From assembly GCF_001586255.1 (NCBI RefSeq), contig NZ_CP014544.1, positions 1,829,501 through 1,893,500 on the forward strand: a stretch of 64,000 bases of DNA, given 5' to 3'. A model generated the notes under the pieces. That model did not search any database and was not told the origin of the DNA. It was given only the letters and a program-made list of their open reading frames with translations. Below are positions 26,932 to 35,829 of this stretch, one piece after another. Within the stretch, counting starts at the first letter, position 1. Every line of letters starts with the position of its first letter. The position numbers were made by a program, and so were the translations under genes. The DNA is from Zhongshania aliphaticivorans. Its GTDB lineage: Bacteria; Pseudomonadota; Gammaproteobacteria; Pseudomonadales; Spongiibacteraceae.

Positions 26932-26994
26932 TTTAGTACACCTCGGTCAGGGCGGTTACGCCGTAATATTCCGCGTTATTGGTTTTATGGTCGT

Positions 26995-28161
26995 TCATGC
27001 ACTGATGCCGCTCTGTCTGGAGGTGAAGTACATCTTTAATTTCTCGGCCTTGCGTGGGTGTACATTGGCCTTGGCAAACTCGCCTCGGTGGTGCGCTACA
27101 ACCCGTGGGTCCATGACTTTGAACCACAGAGGAGGGAAGTAGGCGAGCATCATCATTGAAGCGTAACCCGATGGTAGCTGGGGGCTGTCTGAGAAATGAC
27201 GCAGGGCTTGGAATGCGCGATTCGGGTGAGCGTGATGGTCGGAGTGACGTTGCAGTTGGTAGAGCACCAGGTTGGTGACAATGTGATTGCTGTTCCAGGA
27301 GTGCTTGGGTAGGCAGCGTTCATAACGACCGCTGGCGTCTTTCTCACGCAAGAGGCCGTAGTGCTCAACGTAGTTAATAACTTCGAGTAAAGACGAACCC
27401 AGTGCGGCCTGTACAACAAGAAAGGCAAGGGCTGGCCAGCCTAATACGGCGGTGCAGCCACCGAATAGTATGAGCGTCATAGCCCAAGCTTGTAAGACAT
27501 CGTTGCGCCAATGCCAAAAGCCTAGGCCTTTGCGATCGAGTCGCTGGCGTTCAATCTCGCAGGCCGAGCGCAGGCTGCCAATTACCGTGCGGGGTAGAAA
27601 ACGCCAAAAGCTTTCACCCATTTTTGAACTGGCGGGGTCTTCTGGTGTGGCAACTCGGCGATGGTGGCCAAAATTATGCTCTACATAGAAATGGCCATAG
27701 GCAACTGGGGCGAGTGCAAGTTTGGCAAGAAACTGACTTAGCGCATCGCGCTTGTGACCTAATTCATGGCCGGTGTTAATACCGATGCCATTTACATAAG
27801 CGCAGCTAAATAAACCGGCGATGATACCTAGTGCGCCTAACTCGGTGGCGGCGAACCACACCGTAATCAATGTGCCCGCATACTGCAGCGGGATGTAGGC
27901 GTAAACAATGTATTTGTAGTAGTTGTCGGCCTCGAGTTGGCTAACCGCTGACTCTGGTGGGTTAGAGCGATCTGTTCCGATCACATAATCTAAGACCGGA
28001 ATAATGAAATACACGATAACAGGCGCTAACCACCAGCCCCATATTTGTCCGGTCTGGAGGTAAATCAGTGCGCCAAAGATCGGAAGAAGTGGAACCAGTA
28101 GGCCGAGTGACCAAAGGTAACGTTTTGGGTCTTGCCAATGTGCTTCGCCTGAGGAGTTCAT
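26995..28161 (-). CDS. alkB: Alkane 1-monooxygenase (AlkB), membrane di-iron hydroxylase
   Basis: The 388-residue integral membrane enzyme hydroxylates the terminal carbon of alkanes with O2 and rubredoxin-delivered electrons. All histidine boxes are present: HELGHKRD (His132, His136), EHNFGHHRRVATPEDPAS (His162, His166, His167), NYVEHYGL (His267) and LQRHSDHHA (His306, His309, His310). The NYVEHYGL block separates AlkB from fatty acid desaturases and xylene monooxygenase. Hydrophobic helices are visible at about 15-35, 42-62, 85-105, 108-128, 222-242 and 245-262. No rubredoxin or rubredoxin reductase gene is nearby, so electrons must come from proteins encoded elsewhere. It is first in a unit with the TonB receptor and divergent from a FabR/DesT-like regulator. 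Confidence 0.96.
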   Translation of the reverse strand: MNSSGEAHWQDPKRYLWSLGLLVPLLPIFGALIYLQTGQIWGWWLAPVIVYFIIPVLDYVIGTDRSNPPESAVSQLEADNYYKYIVYAYIPLQYAGTLITVWFAATELGALGIIAGLFSCAYVNGIGINTGHELGHKRDALSQFLAKLALAPVAYGHFYVEHNFGHHRRVATPEDPASSKMGESFWRFLPRTVIGSLRSACEIERQRLDRKGLGFWHWRNDVLQAWAMTLILFGGCTAVLGWPALAFLVVQAALGSSLLEVINYVEHYGLLREKDASGRYERCLPKHSWNSNHIVTNLVLYQLQRHSDHHAHPNRAFQALRHFSDSPQLPSGYASMMMLAYFPPLWFKVMDPRVVAHHRGEFAKANVHPRKAEKLKMYFTSRQSGISA

Positions 28162-28182
28162 TTATTATTGCCCTTTGTTATA

Positions 28183-28230
28183 TTTACATGTGTAAAGTTG
28201 TACTTTAAGAGCTAACTTAACAAGTGTCAA
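28183..28230 (-). promoter_or_regulatory. alkB promoter with overlapping palindromic operators
   Basis: On the reverse strand TTGACA (28230-28225), a perfect -35, is followed after 17 bases by TAAAGT (28207-28202). Two palindromes sit on the -10 and start region: TAAAGT-TGT-ACTTTA (28193-28207) and TTTACA-TG-TGTAAA (28183-28196). They share four bases. This is a strong repressor-type arrangement, most simply explained by the divergent FabR/DesT-like TetR protein. The promoter and repeats are read directly; the binding partner is inference. Confidence 0.65.
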
Positions 28231-28249
28231 TATATGTGTTTGATTAAGG

Positions 28250-28255
28250 TATACT
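28250..28255 (+). promoter_or_regulatory. Possible -10 element of the FabR-like TetR gene
   Basis: TATACT lies 109 bp before the chosen start codon. A matching -35 is poor. If used, transcription would begin near 28262, which excludes the longer in-frame start at 28256. Confidence 0.3.
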
Positions 28256-28363
28256 GTGTTCAATATTTGCCGACTTATTAGGAACTTGTCCTTGCGTCAC
28301 TGTTTCACACATAATGTCGGCCGAGATTTAGTGTTGAGTAAATATCATGCAGACGGGGAAGGT

Positions 28364-28966
28364 ATGAGCGCAGTCAAACCGAAGCAGAGCCGCAAAGGAA
28401 ATCGAGAGAAATTAATGAATGCAGCTCTAGAACTCCTCGCAGAAGACCAGAGCGGTTTGGCGGGAATAAGCTTGCGCAGAATCACCAAGGCTTGCGGCCT
28501 CAGTCCGCCAGCATTTTATGGGCATTTTGCGTCCATGGAAGAACTTGGTCTGGCGTTGGTAAGCGACGTCGGCAGTACGTTAAGAGCTTTGTTAAAAGGG
28601 GTGCGTGATGCTGACACAGAGGCGGCCGTTGTCACCGCGTCAGTACAGGCGGCCTTTACTTATATTCGGGGCAACGAGGCCTTGTTTATTCTCATTGCGC
28701 GGGAGCGGGCAGGCAGTTCGGCCTTAATTCGCGGCGCCATTCGCAATGAGGTGCGACAAATCGTTGAAGAGATGGCCAGCGATTTTCATGAGCGCGGGCT
28801 CTTTGAGCGGTTTAGCTTGCCAGAAAAACGCGCTGCCGTAGCGGCAATTGTTTCTCTAGGTTTGAGCCTAATTCCAGATTTGCTCGATGTGTCGCGGGAA
28901 TCATCTGCTGAGGGTGATGCGATTTTGGCCGAGTTTGAGTATCAGGTGCAGTTTATTTTGTCGTGA
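28364..28966 (+). CDS. FabR/DesT-like TetR-family regulator, divergent from alkB
   Basis: The 200-residue protein has the TetR helix-turn-helix (LRRITKACGLSPPAFYGHF). Beyond the DNA-binding part it still follows E. coli FabR as I remember it: ELGLALVSDVGSTLRALL, then LFILIARERAGSSALIRGAI, close to FabR's RLLLRERSGTSAAFRAAV. FabR and Pseudomonas DesT sense the ratio of unsaturated to saturated acyl-CoA and control desaturase or unsaturated fatty acid genes. I chose the ATG at 28364 because GGGGAAGG lies just before it; the frame extends upstream to 28256, inside the promoter region. Its divergent target is most likely alkB, so hydrocarbon oxidation may be tied to acyl chain status. Confidence 0.82.
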   Translation: MSAVKPKQSRKGNREKLMNAALELLAEDQSGLAGISLRRITKACGLSPPAFYGHFASMEELGLALVSDVGSTLRALLKGVRDADTEAAVVTASVQAAFTYIRGNEALFILIARERAGSSALIRGAIRNEVRQIVEEMASDFHERGLFERFSLPEKRAAVAAIVSLGLSLIPDLLDVSRESSAEGDAILAEFEYQVQFILS

Positions 28967-29059
28967 TGGCATTTTATGGCAATCGCGCTACTATCTTTGA
29001 AATTGAGTATTTTCAATCTACTCGCCATATAAATTATTCACAGAGATGGAATAAGGCCC

Positions 29060-29839
29060 ATGAGCAAAGTAATTATAGAAGAGCGCGGTCAAGTGCTTTT
29101 GATCGGTCTTAATCGGCCAGAGAAATACAACGCCTTTGATCATGATACTTGGCATGAGGTCGCGCGCGCCTACAAGCTTCTCGAGTCGAGCAGTAATTTG
29201 CATTGCGGCCTTGTGTACGCAAATGGCAAGCATTTCACCGCCGGTTTAGATTTGCCAGAATGGACTGATGTTTTTTCGTCGGGCGAATGGCCAGCGATTC
29301 CCGCAGATGAGTGCGACCCCCTTGGGTTACGCCCCGAGCATCGCTGCCGTAAACCGATTGTCATGGCAATACACGGTATTTGTTACACCATTGGGATTGA
29401 GCTTGCCCTGGGTGCCGAGGTGCGAATTTGCGGGCGAGGAACTCGCTTTGGGCAGATTGAAGTTAGGCGAGGAATTATGGCCTGCGGCGGCGCCACCGTT
29501 AGAATGGTTCAAGAATTTGGCTACGCCAATGCTCAGCGCTACTTGCTTACCGGTGATGAATTTGATGCCGAAACCGCGCTTAGAATAGGTATGGTGCAGG
29601 AAGTAGTAGATGACGATAAGGTGTTTGATACCGCCTTGTCGCTGGCAGAAAATATTGCTGCTCAAGCGCCACTGGCGGTCCAGGCCAGTCTCGACTCGTC
29701 GCGCAATTATTTATTGAATGGTCTTGATGAGTGCGCAGCCCTAGTTGCTCGAGAGGTGCCGCTAATGCAAAGTGAGGATGCCGCGGAAGGCGTAGCCTCG
29801 TTTAAAGAGCGGCGTCAGGCGGTATTCAAAGGTCGCTGA
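29060..29839 (+). CDS. Enoyl-CoA hydratase/isomerase (crotonase) family protein
   Basis: The 259-residue protein has the crotonase fold. The first oxyanion segment is GKHFTAGLDL near residues 55-64. The second half has EVRICGRGTRFGQIEVRRGIM, where the Glu in QIEVRRG is at the place of a hydratase catalytic residue, then CGGATVRMVQEFG in the usual second oxyanion region. TGDEFDAETALRIGMVQEVV is the standard following helix. Crotonase members include hydratases, isomerases, hydrolases and dehalogenases, so the reaction cannot be fixed. It follows the FabR-like gene by 93 bp and ends the catabolic island. A role in beta-oxidation of hydrocarbon-derived acyl-CoA is likely. Confidence 0.85.
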   Translation: MSKVIIEERGQVLLIGLNRPEKYNAFDHDTWHEVARAYKLLESSSNLHCGLVYANGKHFTAGLDLPEWTDVFSSGEWPAIPADECDPLGLRPEHRCRKPIVMAIHGICYTIGIELALGAEVRICGRGTRFGQIEVRRGIMACGGATVRMVQEFGYANAQRYLLTGDEFDAETALRIGMVQEVVDDDKVFDTALSLAENIAAQAPLAVQASLDSSRNYLLNGLDECAALVAREVPLMQSEDAAEGVASFKERRQAVFKGR

Positions 29840-29913
29840 GCCCAGCCTACGTTGCAGCTACGTGATGTGGCATTGTGATGTACTTAGCAATGAAATAAAA
29901 AGCGCCGCTTATT

Positions 29914-29950
29914 AAAAAGCCCTGCCAGTTTGCACTGGCAGGGCTTTTTT
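29914..29950. terminator. Bidirectional intrinsic terminator between crotonase gene and EF-G2
   Basis: GCCCTGCCAGT (29919-29929) pairs perfectly with ACTGGCAGGGC (29934-29944) around a 4-base loop. Five A residues precede it and six T residues follow, so it works in both directions for the convergent genes. Confidence 0.93.
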
Positions 29951-29964
29951 ACTGCAGGCTTAAA

Positions 29965-32055
29965 TTATTTAGCAGCAGCGGCTTTCTTTTCTTTCTCTTT
30001 GGCAATAACTGCTTCAGCTACGTTAGCTGGGCAAGCAGCGTAGTGAGAGAATTCCATTGAGAACTGACCGCGACCAGAGGTCATGGTACGCAGGGTGCTG
30101 ATGTAGCCAAACATTTCGGAAAGCGGTACATCGGCTTTAATACGTACACCAGAGACGTTAGCTTCTTGACCAGAGATCATGCCGCGACGACGGTTAAGGT
30201 CACCGATAACATCACCAACGTGATCTTCTGGGCTGTAAACGTCTACCTTCATCACTGGCTCAAGGAGCTGTGGGCCGGCTTTGGGCATAGACTGGCGGAA
30301 TGCGCCTTTTGCCGCGATTTCAAACGCGATTGCCGAGGAGTCAACTGCGTGGAAACCACCGTCTACCAGTGTTACTTCAACGTCGAGTACGGGGAAGCCA
30401 GCCAGAGGGCCAACAACCATCATCGAGCGGAAGCCTTTCTCGATTGCGGGGAAGAATTCCTTAGGAACGTTACCGCCGACAACTTTAGAGGTGAAGGTAA
30501 AGCCAGTGTTGGCTTCGCCAGGCTTAACGATGTAGTCGATCTTACCGTACTGACCAGAACCACCAGACTGCTTCTTGTGGGTGTAGCTGTCTTCGATTTC
30601 TTTGGTGATGGTTTCGCGGTAGGCAACCTGTGGCTGGCCTACAGTTAAGTCAACGCCGTAAGTACGCTTAAGGATGTCGACTTTAATGTCGAGGTGCAAT
30701 TCGCCCATACCTTTAAGGATGGTTTCACCTGAGTCGACATCAGTCTCAACGCGGAATGTAGGATCTTCTGCAACCATTTTACCGATCGCAATACCCATTT
30801 TCTCAGTTGAGCCTTTGTCTTTTGGCGTAACAGAGATCGAGATAACAGGCTCTGGGAATACCATGGCTTCAAGGGTACATGGGTGCTTGGGATCACACAG
30901 GGTGTGACCAGTTTGCACGTTCTTCATGCCCACGATCGCGATGATGTCACCGGCTTGTGCGCTGCTCAATTCGTTGCGCTCATCAGCTTGCATTTCAACC
31001 ATGCGGCCAACGCGCTCTGATTTGCCAGTAAAGGCGTTAAGGATGGTATCACCCTTGTTCAACTTACCAGAGTAGATACGTACGAAAGTCAGGGCGCCAA
31101 AACGGTCATCCATGATTTTGAACGCAAGCGCGCGGAAGGGCTCGTCGGCAGAAACGATTGCGTACTTGCCGTTTGGATTACCTTCTTCGTCAGTTAACGG
31201 CTGTGGATTAACTTCAGTTGGTGTTGGCAAGTATTCAACAACCGCGTCAAGTAATAACTGCATGCCTTTGTTTTTGAAAGCAGAACCACAGTAGGTTGGG
31301 AAGAACGCCAGTTCCAGCGTGCCCTTACGGATACAGCGCTTAACGTCTTCGTCTGAAGGCATTTCACCTTCCATGTAGGCCATTAACAGGTCGTCATCTA
31401 CTTCGAGTGCAGATTCAATCAGCTGCTCGCGGTACATCTCAACGTCGTCAACCATATCGGCTGGCACATCAACCACGTCGTAGTTTTCGGGTTGTCCAGT
31501 TTCGTCCCATACGTAGGCTTTACGGCTCAGCAGGTCAACAACGCCAGAGAACTGATCTTCACGGCCAATAGGCAGGGTCATGATGAGCGGGGTGGCACCC
31601 AAAACTTTCTTAACTTGATCGGTAACGCGAATAAAGTCAGCGCCGATACGGTCGAGCTTGTTAACGAAAATCAGGCGCGATACTTTAGAGTCGTTCGCGT
31701 AGCGCCAGTTGGTCTCAGACTGGGGCTCAACACCGCCAGAACCGCAGAATACGCCGATACCGCCGTCGAGGACTTTCAGTGAGCGATAAACTTCTACGGT
31801 GAAGTCAACGTGTCCCGGTGTGTCGATAACGTTGAAGCGGTGGCCTTTCCAGAAGCAGCTTACCGCCGCGGACTGAATGGTAATACCGCGCTCAGCTTCC
31901 TGTTCCATAAAGTCGGTAGTTGATTCACCTTCGTGAACCTCACCCAATTTATGAATTTTACCCGTCAGCTTAAGGATACGCTCGGTGGTGGTGGTTTTAC
32001 CGGCATCGACGTGGGCGAAAATACCAATATTTCTGTAAAGGGATAAATCAGTCAT
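29965..32055 (-). CDS. fusA2: Elongation factor G, EF-G2 type
   Basis: The 696-residue translational GTPase has [13 protein letters not shown] (P-loop, residues 14-26), the switch [10 protein letters not shown], and NKLDRIGAD for guanine specificity, followed by EF-G domains II-V. The N-terminus [19 protein letters not shown] and the phrases [15 protein letters not shown] and [18 protein letters not shown] match the Pseudomonas second EF-G (FusB, PA2071-type) as I remember it rather than the str-operon FusA. It is a stand-alone gene here; no rpsL, rpsG or tuf lies next to it. A second copy in the str operon is therefore expected elsewhere. In species with two EF-Gs the roles can split between elongation and ribosome recycling. 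Confidence 0.9.
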   Translation of the reverse strand: MTDLSLYRNIGIFAHVDAGKTTTTERILKLTGKIHKLGEVHEGESTTDFMEQEAERGITIQSAAVSCFWKGHRFNVIDTPGHVDFTVEVYRSLKVLDGGIGVFCGSGGVEPQSETNWRYANDSKVSRLIFVNKLDRIGADFIRVTDQVKKVLGATPLIMTLPIGREDQFSGVVDLLSRKAYVWDETGQPENYDVVDVPADMVDDVEMYREQLIESALEVDDDLLMAYMEGEMPSDEDVKRCIRKGTLELAFFPTYCGSAFKNKGMQLLLDAVVEYLPTPTEVNPQPLTDEEGNPNGKYAIVSADEPFRALAFKIMDDRFGALTFVRIYSGKLNKGDTILNAFTGKSERVGRMVEMQADERNELSSAQAGDIIAIVGMKNVQTGHTLCDPKHPCTLEAMVFPEPVISISVTPKDKGSTEKMGIAIGKMVAEDPTFRVETDVDSGETILKGMGELHLDIKVDILKRTYGVDLTVGQPQVAYRETITKEIEDSYTHKKQSGGSGQYGKIDYIVKPGEANTGFTFTSKVVGGNVPKEFFPAIEKGFRSMMVVGPLAGFPVLDVEVTLVDGGFHAVDSSAIAFEIAAKGAFRQSMPKAGPQLLEPVMKVDVYSPEDHVGDVIGDLNRRRGMISGQEANVSGVRIKADVPLSEMFGYISTLRTMTSGRGQFSMEFSHYAACPANVAEAVIAKEKEKKAAAAK

Positions 32056-32166
32056 GGCGCTCTCTGTAAGCTGGGTTGAAAATAGGGCGCTAATATACAG
32101 GATATTGAGCGGGTTTGCCCCTATAAATGAGTTTGTCTAAATTATTTAGGTGAAATTATGTGGATT

Positions 32167-33222
32167 TTAGTGCTCGTCAGTTTGATTTTGGGCCATTAGG
32201 GCCTGCAATTGCTTTTCTAACTGGCGAATCCGGCCTGACATATCGTCGAGCTGGGTGTAGCGCACGGAGTTTCTGCGCCATTTTTTAACATCTTGCTGGG
32301 GTGGTGCCGAAGCAAAAACCCCAGGCTCGGTATTGCCCTTGGTGACAATGGTGCCGCCGTGGAAATGGGTGTTACTGGCAATTGTAATATGACCATTGAT
32401 GGCCACGGCGCCCGCTACTGTACAGCCTTCGCCAAGGATCGCGCTACCGGCGATGCCGACACAGCCTGCTATGGCGGAGCCTTTACCGATTTTAACGTTG
32501 TGGGCGATGTGAACGAGGTTGTCGATGATGACGTTATCGCCAATGACGGTGTCGCCGAGTGCGCCACGGTCTATTGAGCAATTTGAGCCAATTTCGACAT
32601 TGTCGCCGATGACAACGGCGCCGAGTTGGTGAATTTTTTGCCAGCCGCCGCGCATTGGTGCAAAGCCAAACCCATCTGAGCCGATAACGGTGCCACTGTG
32701 AATAATGCAATTTTTGCCTAGTGTGACGCCGTGGTAAACGACGGCGTTTGGATGAATCAACGTATTGTCACCAATGCTGGCGCGATCACCGACAACGACG
32801 CCGGGATAGAGTTTAGCGCCTGCGCTAATGATGGCATTTTCACCAATCACGCAATTCGCGCCAATCATCGCACTGGCGTCAATCTTGGCGCTGGCCGCGA
32901 TCACTGCTGTGGGGTGTACACCTGAAGCTAGCACAGACAGTGATTCGAACAGGGCTGACACTTTTGCGTACGCTAGGTAGGTGTTGCTAACGATGAGTTT
33001 ATTACCGCTGTATTTGTCGGCAAAGTCGCTGCTTAAAATGACGGCGCCAGATTTGCACTGGGCAAGATGTTGGGCGTAGGACTCTTGATTGATAAACGAT
33101 AGCTCGGCGCTGTTTGCCGTTTGTAAATCCGCTATGCCGGAAATGATATGGTTTGCATCGCCCACGAGTTCGGCGTCGAGATACTCCGCCAAATCTGCCA
33201 AGCTTTTTTTAATATTGCCCAT
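32167..33222 (-). CDS. lpxD: UDP-3-O-(3-hydroxyacyl)glucosamine N-acyltransferase
   Basis: The 351-residue enzyme adds the N-linked 3-hydroxyacyl chain in lipid A synthesis. It has the LpxD N-terminal uridine-binding domain (residues 1-100, LADLAEYLDAELVGD start) and a left-handed beta-helix of hexapeptide repeats (about 105-310, for example AKIDASAMIGANCVIGENA). The catalytic His is in VHIAHNVKIG and the GSDGFGF loop lies before it. A C-terminal helix (DMSGRIRQLEKQLQALM) closes the trimer. Normally lpxD sits between skp/ompH and fabZ next to bamA. Here it is isolated, 111 bp upstream of fusA2 and transcribed the same way. It may be a second paralogue. Confidence 0.92.
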   Translation of the reverse strand: MGNIKKSLADLAEYLDAELVGDANHIISGIADLQTANSAELSFINQESYAQHLAQCKSGAVILSSDFADKYSGNKLIVSNTYLAYAKVSALFESLSVLASGVHPTAVIAASAKIDASAMIGANCVIGENAIISAGAKLYPGVVVGDRASIGDNTLIHPNAVVYHGVTLGKNCIIHSGTVIGSDGFGFAPMRGGWQKIHQLGAVVIGDNVEIGSNCSIDRGALGDTVIGDNVIIDNLVHIAHNVKIGKGSAIAGCVGIAGSAILGEGCTVAGAVAINGHITIASNTHFHGGTIVTKGNTEPGVFASAPPQQDVKKWRRNSVRYTQLDDMSGRIRQLEKQLQALMAQNQTDEH

Positions 33223-33487
33223 GATTCTCTCGCTGTCGGTACACAGTGTGTGGGGTTTTATTGGGGGGGTCGAGTACAGGAGTTAAAGCCGAAATTGCAG
33301 TGACAAACCGCTCGAAATTTAGGCAATTCTTCCGCTGGGTAAAATGCTTACCGAGGCGTCGACATCGTGGGGCACCATTGTAAACACTGATATGGCTTTT
33401 ACATTGATTTTTTTAGGGAAAATTTGCTGTGCTCAGCTGTCCCGAGCACCGCTCTCCTGTTGAACGGTGCTTTCTCCTTGCTTTGGC

Positions 33488-34918
33488 TTACCACACGCCA
33501 TTTGTGACACGAACGGCATAGAAGCCGCTATAGCCATCGGTATACCAAATTTCTTTGCGCTCCGGGACAAAAGCGGGGCGGGACATGGCCCAGTTACTGG
33601 CTGGCGCGGGTACGGTGAGGACTCGAGGTTGAACCGGGGCATTGTAGTACGCAATTTCTTTTGGCTTTTCTGGATTGCGAATATCAAATACCCGTAGGCC
33701 AGAAAGGATCATGCTGCAGGCGGCGATGTCGGGGTTGACCCGGCTTGGTACTGAACAATAGTGCCCAGCATAACCACCGGTGGGGTTAAAGGCGCCGGGA
33801 TCGTTGGCAATGGCATCTCTATTTTCAGGCTCGTGTACCGCTAAGCGCAGGTCAGATACGACCCGCGGCTGAGTCTCATCGCTTATATCAATAATACGGC
33901 CTGCGCCGACAAATTTACCGTGGGAGGTGACTGAGGCGTTGTTGCCGGGCTCGTTGCTTGAGTATTCGTCAATTTCCAGCAGATAGGCTTTGCCATCACG
34001 GGTAAAGGGCATGGCATTTTGGGGAATGGTTTGATTGTCCCAGGAGATCTGCGCAATTTCGTACACTTGGGGGCTGGCTTTGCGTGCTTGAATTTCTGAG
34101 ACATCTAAAATTAATACCCCGAAGCCATTGCCCGATGCGAGATAGGCGCGGTTGCCGTCATCACTGAGCGACAGACCGTGAGAAGTGTAGTTGCCGGTCC
34201 ATAAATGTTTGGGGAGCGCTGGGTCCGAAATATCCACTGCCGTCAGGGTCGGCGTTCCTGGTGATGATGAATAAAAGGTCTTGCCGTCAGGTGTTATGCC
34301 GCTTTCATGGCCTAGCACGCCAAGAGGGGCAGATGATTTTAAGACTGGATTGCGGCAGTCTTCCGACACGTCATAAACATCGACTATACCTGGGTAAAAG
34401 GCGGGGTTGCCCATAACCGCTGCCAGAATACCCGCCTGCTGAGATACCACCACAGATTCGTGTGGGGAAAGCATTGCCGGTGTTACCAAGCGCGCGGTCA
34501 TGAGAGGCTTCGTTGGGTCGCTCATGTCCAGCACGTTTACGCCAGCATTCATATCAAGCAAATTACTTGGGAATAGCAGGGTACTGTCGTAATAAGCGCA
34601 TTCGCGGCCGGTTTTGTCGACATAGCGCTCGACCTTAAAACCGCCAACGGTGCCGACTGCATTGGCGGTAAAATACGATCCCGCTAGTTCTGTGTTACAG
34701 CTAAAGCCAAGTTCGGCGAGGCCTGCGTCATGGTCGGCTTGGGACACGCGGCCCTGCATGCCAGTTTCGGGGCGTGAGCCAGGGCCGCATTCGGCGCGAG
34801 GCGTACTCGGCTCGTCGACGAGCTGTGCTTGAGTGGGTGATGAGCCATTGTTTGAATTACAGGCTAGGAGTCCGCCGGCAGCAATGAGCATTAGACTTAT
34901 ATAAATATTGCGTTTCAT
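33488..34918 (-). CDS. LVIVD-repeat lipoprotein, probable beta-propeller
   Basis: The roughly 476-residue protein begins with a lipoprotein signal (MKRNIYISLMLIAAGGLLAC). I chose the ATG at 34918, with GGGGA upstream, over an in-frame ATG five residues earlier. The mature part has repeated blocks such as VNVLDMSDPTKPLMTARL, VDVYDVSEDCRNPVL, TAVDISDPALPKHL and IIDISDETQPRVVSDL, each a strand ending in an Asp then Pro loop. This is the LVIVD repeat, expected to form a beta-propeller. The C-terminus reads FVPERKEIWYTDGYSGFYAVR. A DUF305 gene lies 55 bp upstream in the same direction, suggesting one transcript. The molecular function of LVIVD proteins is not established. Confidence 0.82.
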   Translation of the reverse strand: MKRNIYISLMLIAAGGLLACNSNNGSSPTQAQLVDEPSTPRAECGPGSRPETGMQGRVSQADHDAGLAELGFSCNTELAGSYFTANAVGTVGGFKVERYVDKTGRECAYYDSTLLFPSNLLDMNAGVNVLDMSDPTKPLMTARLVTPAMLSPHESVVVSQQAGILAAVMGNPAFYPGIVDVYDVSEDCRNPVLKSSAPLGVLGHESGITPDGKTFYSSSPGTPTLTAVDISDPALPKHLWTGNYTSHGLSLSDDGNRAYLASGNGFGVLILDVSEIQARKASPQVYEIAQISWDNQTIPQNAMPFTRDGKAYLLEIDEYSSNEPGNNASVTSHGKFVGAGRIIDISDETQPRVVSDLRLAVHEPENRDAIANDPGAFNPTGGYAGHYCSVPSRVNPDIAACSMILSGLRVFDIRNPEKPKEIAYYNAPVQPRVLTVPAPASNWAMSRPAFVPERKEIWYTDGYSGFYAVRVTNGVW

Positions 34919-34972
34919 GATTAAGATCCCCATCGTACTTAGCGAATTAATGGTGGCGAAATTGTGGCCGGT

Positions 34973-35635
34973 TTAGTCCCCTGCCGGCGCAGAAATCGCG
35001 GCAAGCAGTGTTTGTATCTGGTGAATTTCTTGCGATTGGTCTAGGGTCATTTGTGCCGCGATTTTGCGAACGACCGCCAGTTTGGCTTGCGATGCTGCAA
35101 ATTGCGCCATGGGTATGCCGCCCTGGTGATGATTTAGCATTAAACGCAAAAATAGCGCGTCTCTTGCCCGGCCGTCTAAGCGCCGCAACTGCATAAGTTC
35201 TTCACTGCTCGCTATTCCCGGCATGCCAGCAGCCGATTGCCCGCAGGCAATTAAGTATTGATTGAGTTGCTCGTCTAGAGGCTCGTTGCCAAGTAGCATC
35301 CAGGTCATTTCTTGTGTTGGCGGCAAAAGTGTTTGATTCCAGAGCCGAAGCCAACCTTGTATTTCGCCCAGTTCGAGTATTTGGCTGCTCGCAATTGACT
35401 GCGCCAATGGGGCCAAGCCCGTTGGGCGGCCGTCTAATAATAGTTGCGCGATGGCGATAGCTTGGCGGTGATGGAAACTCATCGACTGGCTGAAGCCGAT
35501 ATCAATTTCACTGGGTTGTAATACTTTGAGCTGCGCTCGGGCGTGCTGCAATTCCCGATATTGGGCGCCCGCAGAAATACCAATGGCCAGCGCAAATGCG
35601 ACGCCAATGCCGTAGCTCAGTCTTCGTAGGTTCAA
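34973..35635 (-). CDS. DUF305 domain-containing exported protein
   Basis: The 220-residue protein has an N-terminal hydrophobic segment (residues 8-23), acting as an anchor or signal. Two copies of the DUF305 helix pair follow. Each carries the paired His motif: MSFHHRQAIAIAQLL near residue 52 and MLNHHQGGIPMAQFA near residue 165. This ferritin-like-looking four-helix layout is known from copper-related and other periplasmic proteins, but no reaction is proven. It lies just upstream of the LVIVD lipoprotein and the two probably work together outside the inner membrane. Confidence 0.85.
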   Translation of the reverse strand: MNLRRLSYGIGVAFALAIGISAGAQYRELQHARAQLKVLQPSEIDIGFSQSMSFHHRQAIAIAQLLLDGRPTGLAPLAQSIASSQILELGEIQGWLRLWNQTLLPPTQEMTWMLLGNEPLDEQLNQYLIACGQSAAGMPGIASSEELMQLRRLDGRARDALFLRLMLNHHQGGIPMAQFAASQAKLAVVRKIAAQMTLDQSQEIHQIQTLLAAISAPAGD

Positions 35636-35829
35636 CGTAATTCCGACATTTTAAAGTGGATGGCCTAGGGATTATTGTTAGTGTTTTAATGTTGGCGCTA
35701 GGAATAATAGCAAATGTGAGATGCGAAAACATCGAGTTAGTTAATCTAATGTAACCGCCGCGAGGAGTGGCGTGTGTTGGGGGCGTCGCAGTGATAGCGC
35801 CAATGGCTTGTTATGGCTTTTTGCTGCCG

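Noticed and set aside
33429-33471. Two mutually exclusive short hairpins after the LVIVD gene, attenuator-like
   Set aside because: Stems of 6 and 7 bp with long loops at the end of a transcript fit a weak terminator and do not justify an attenuation claim.
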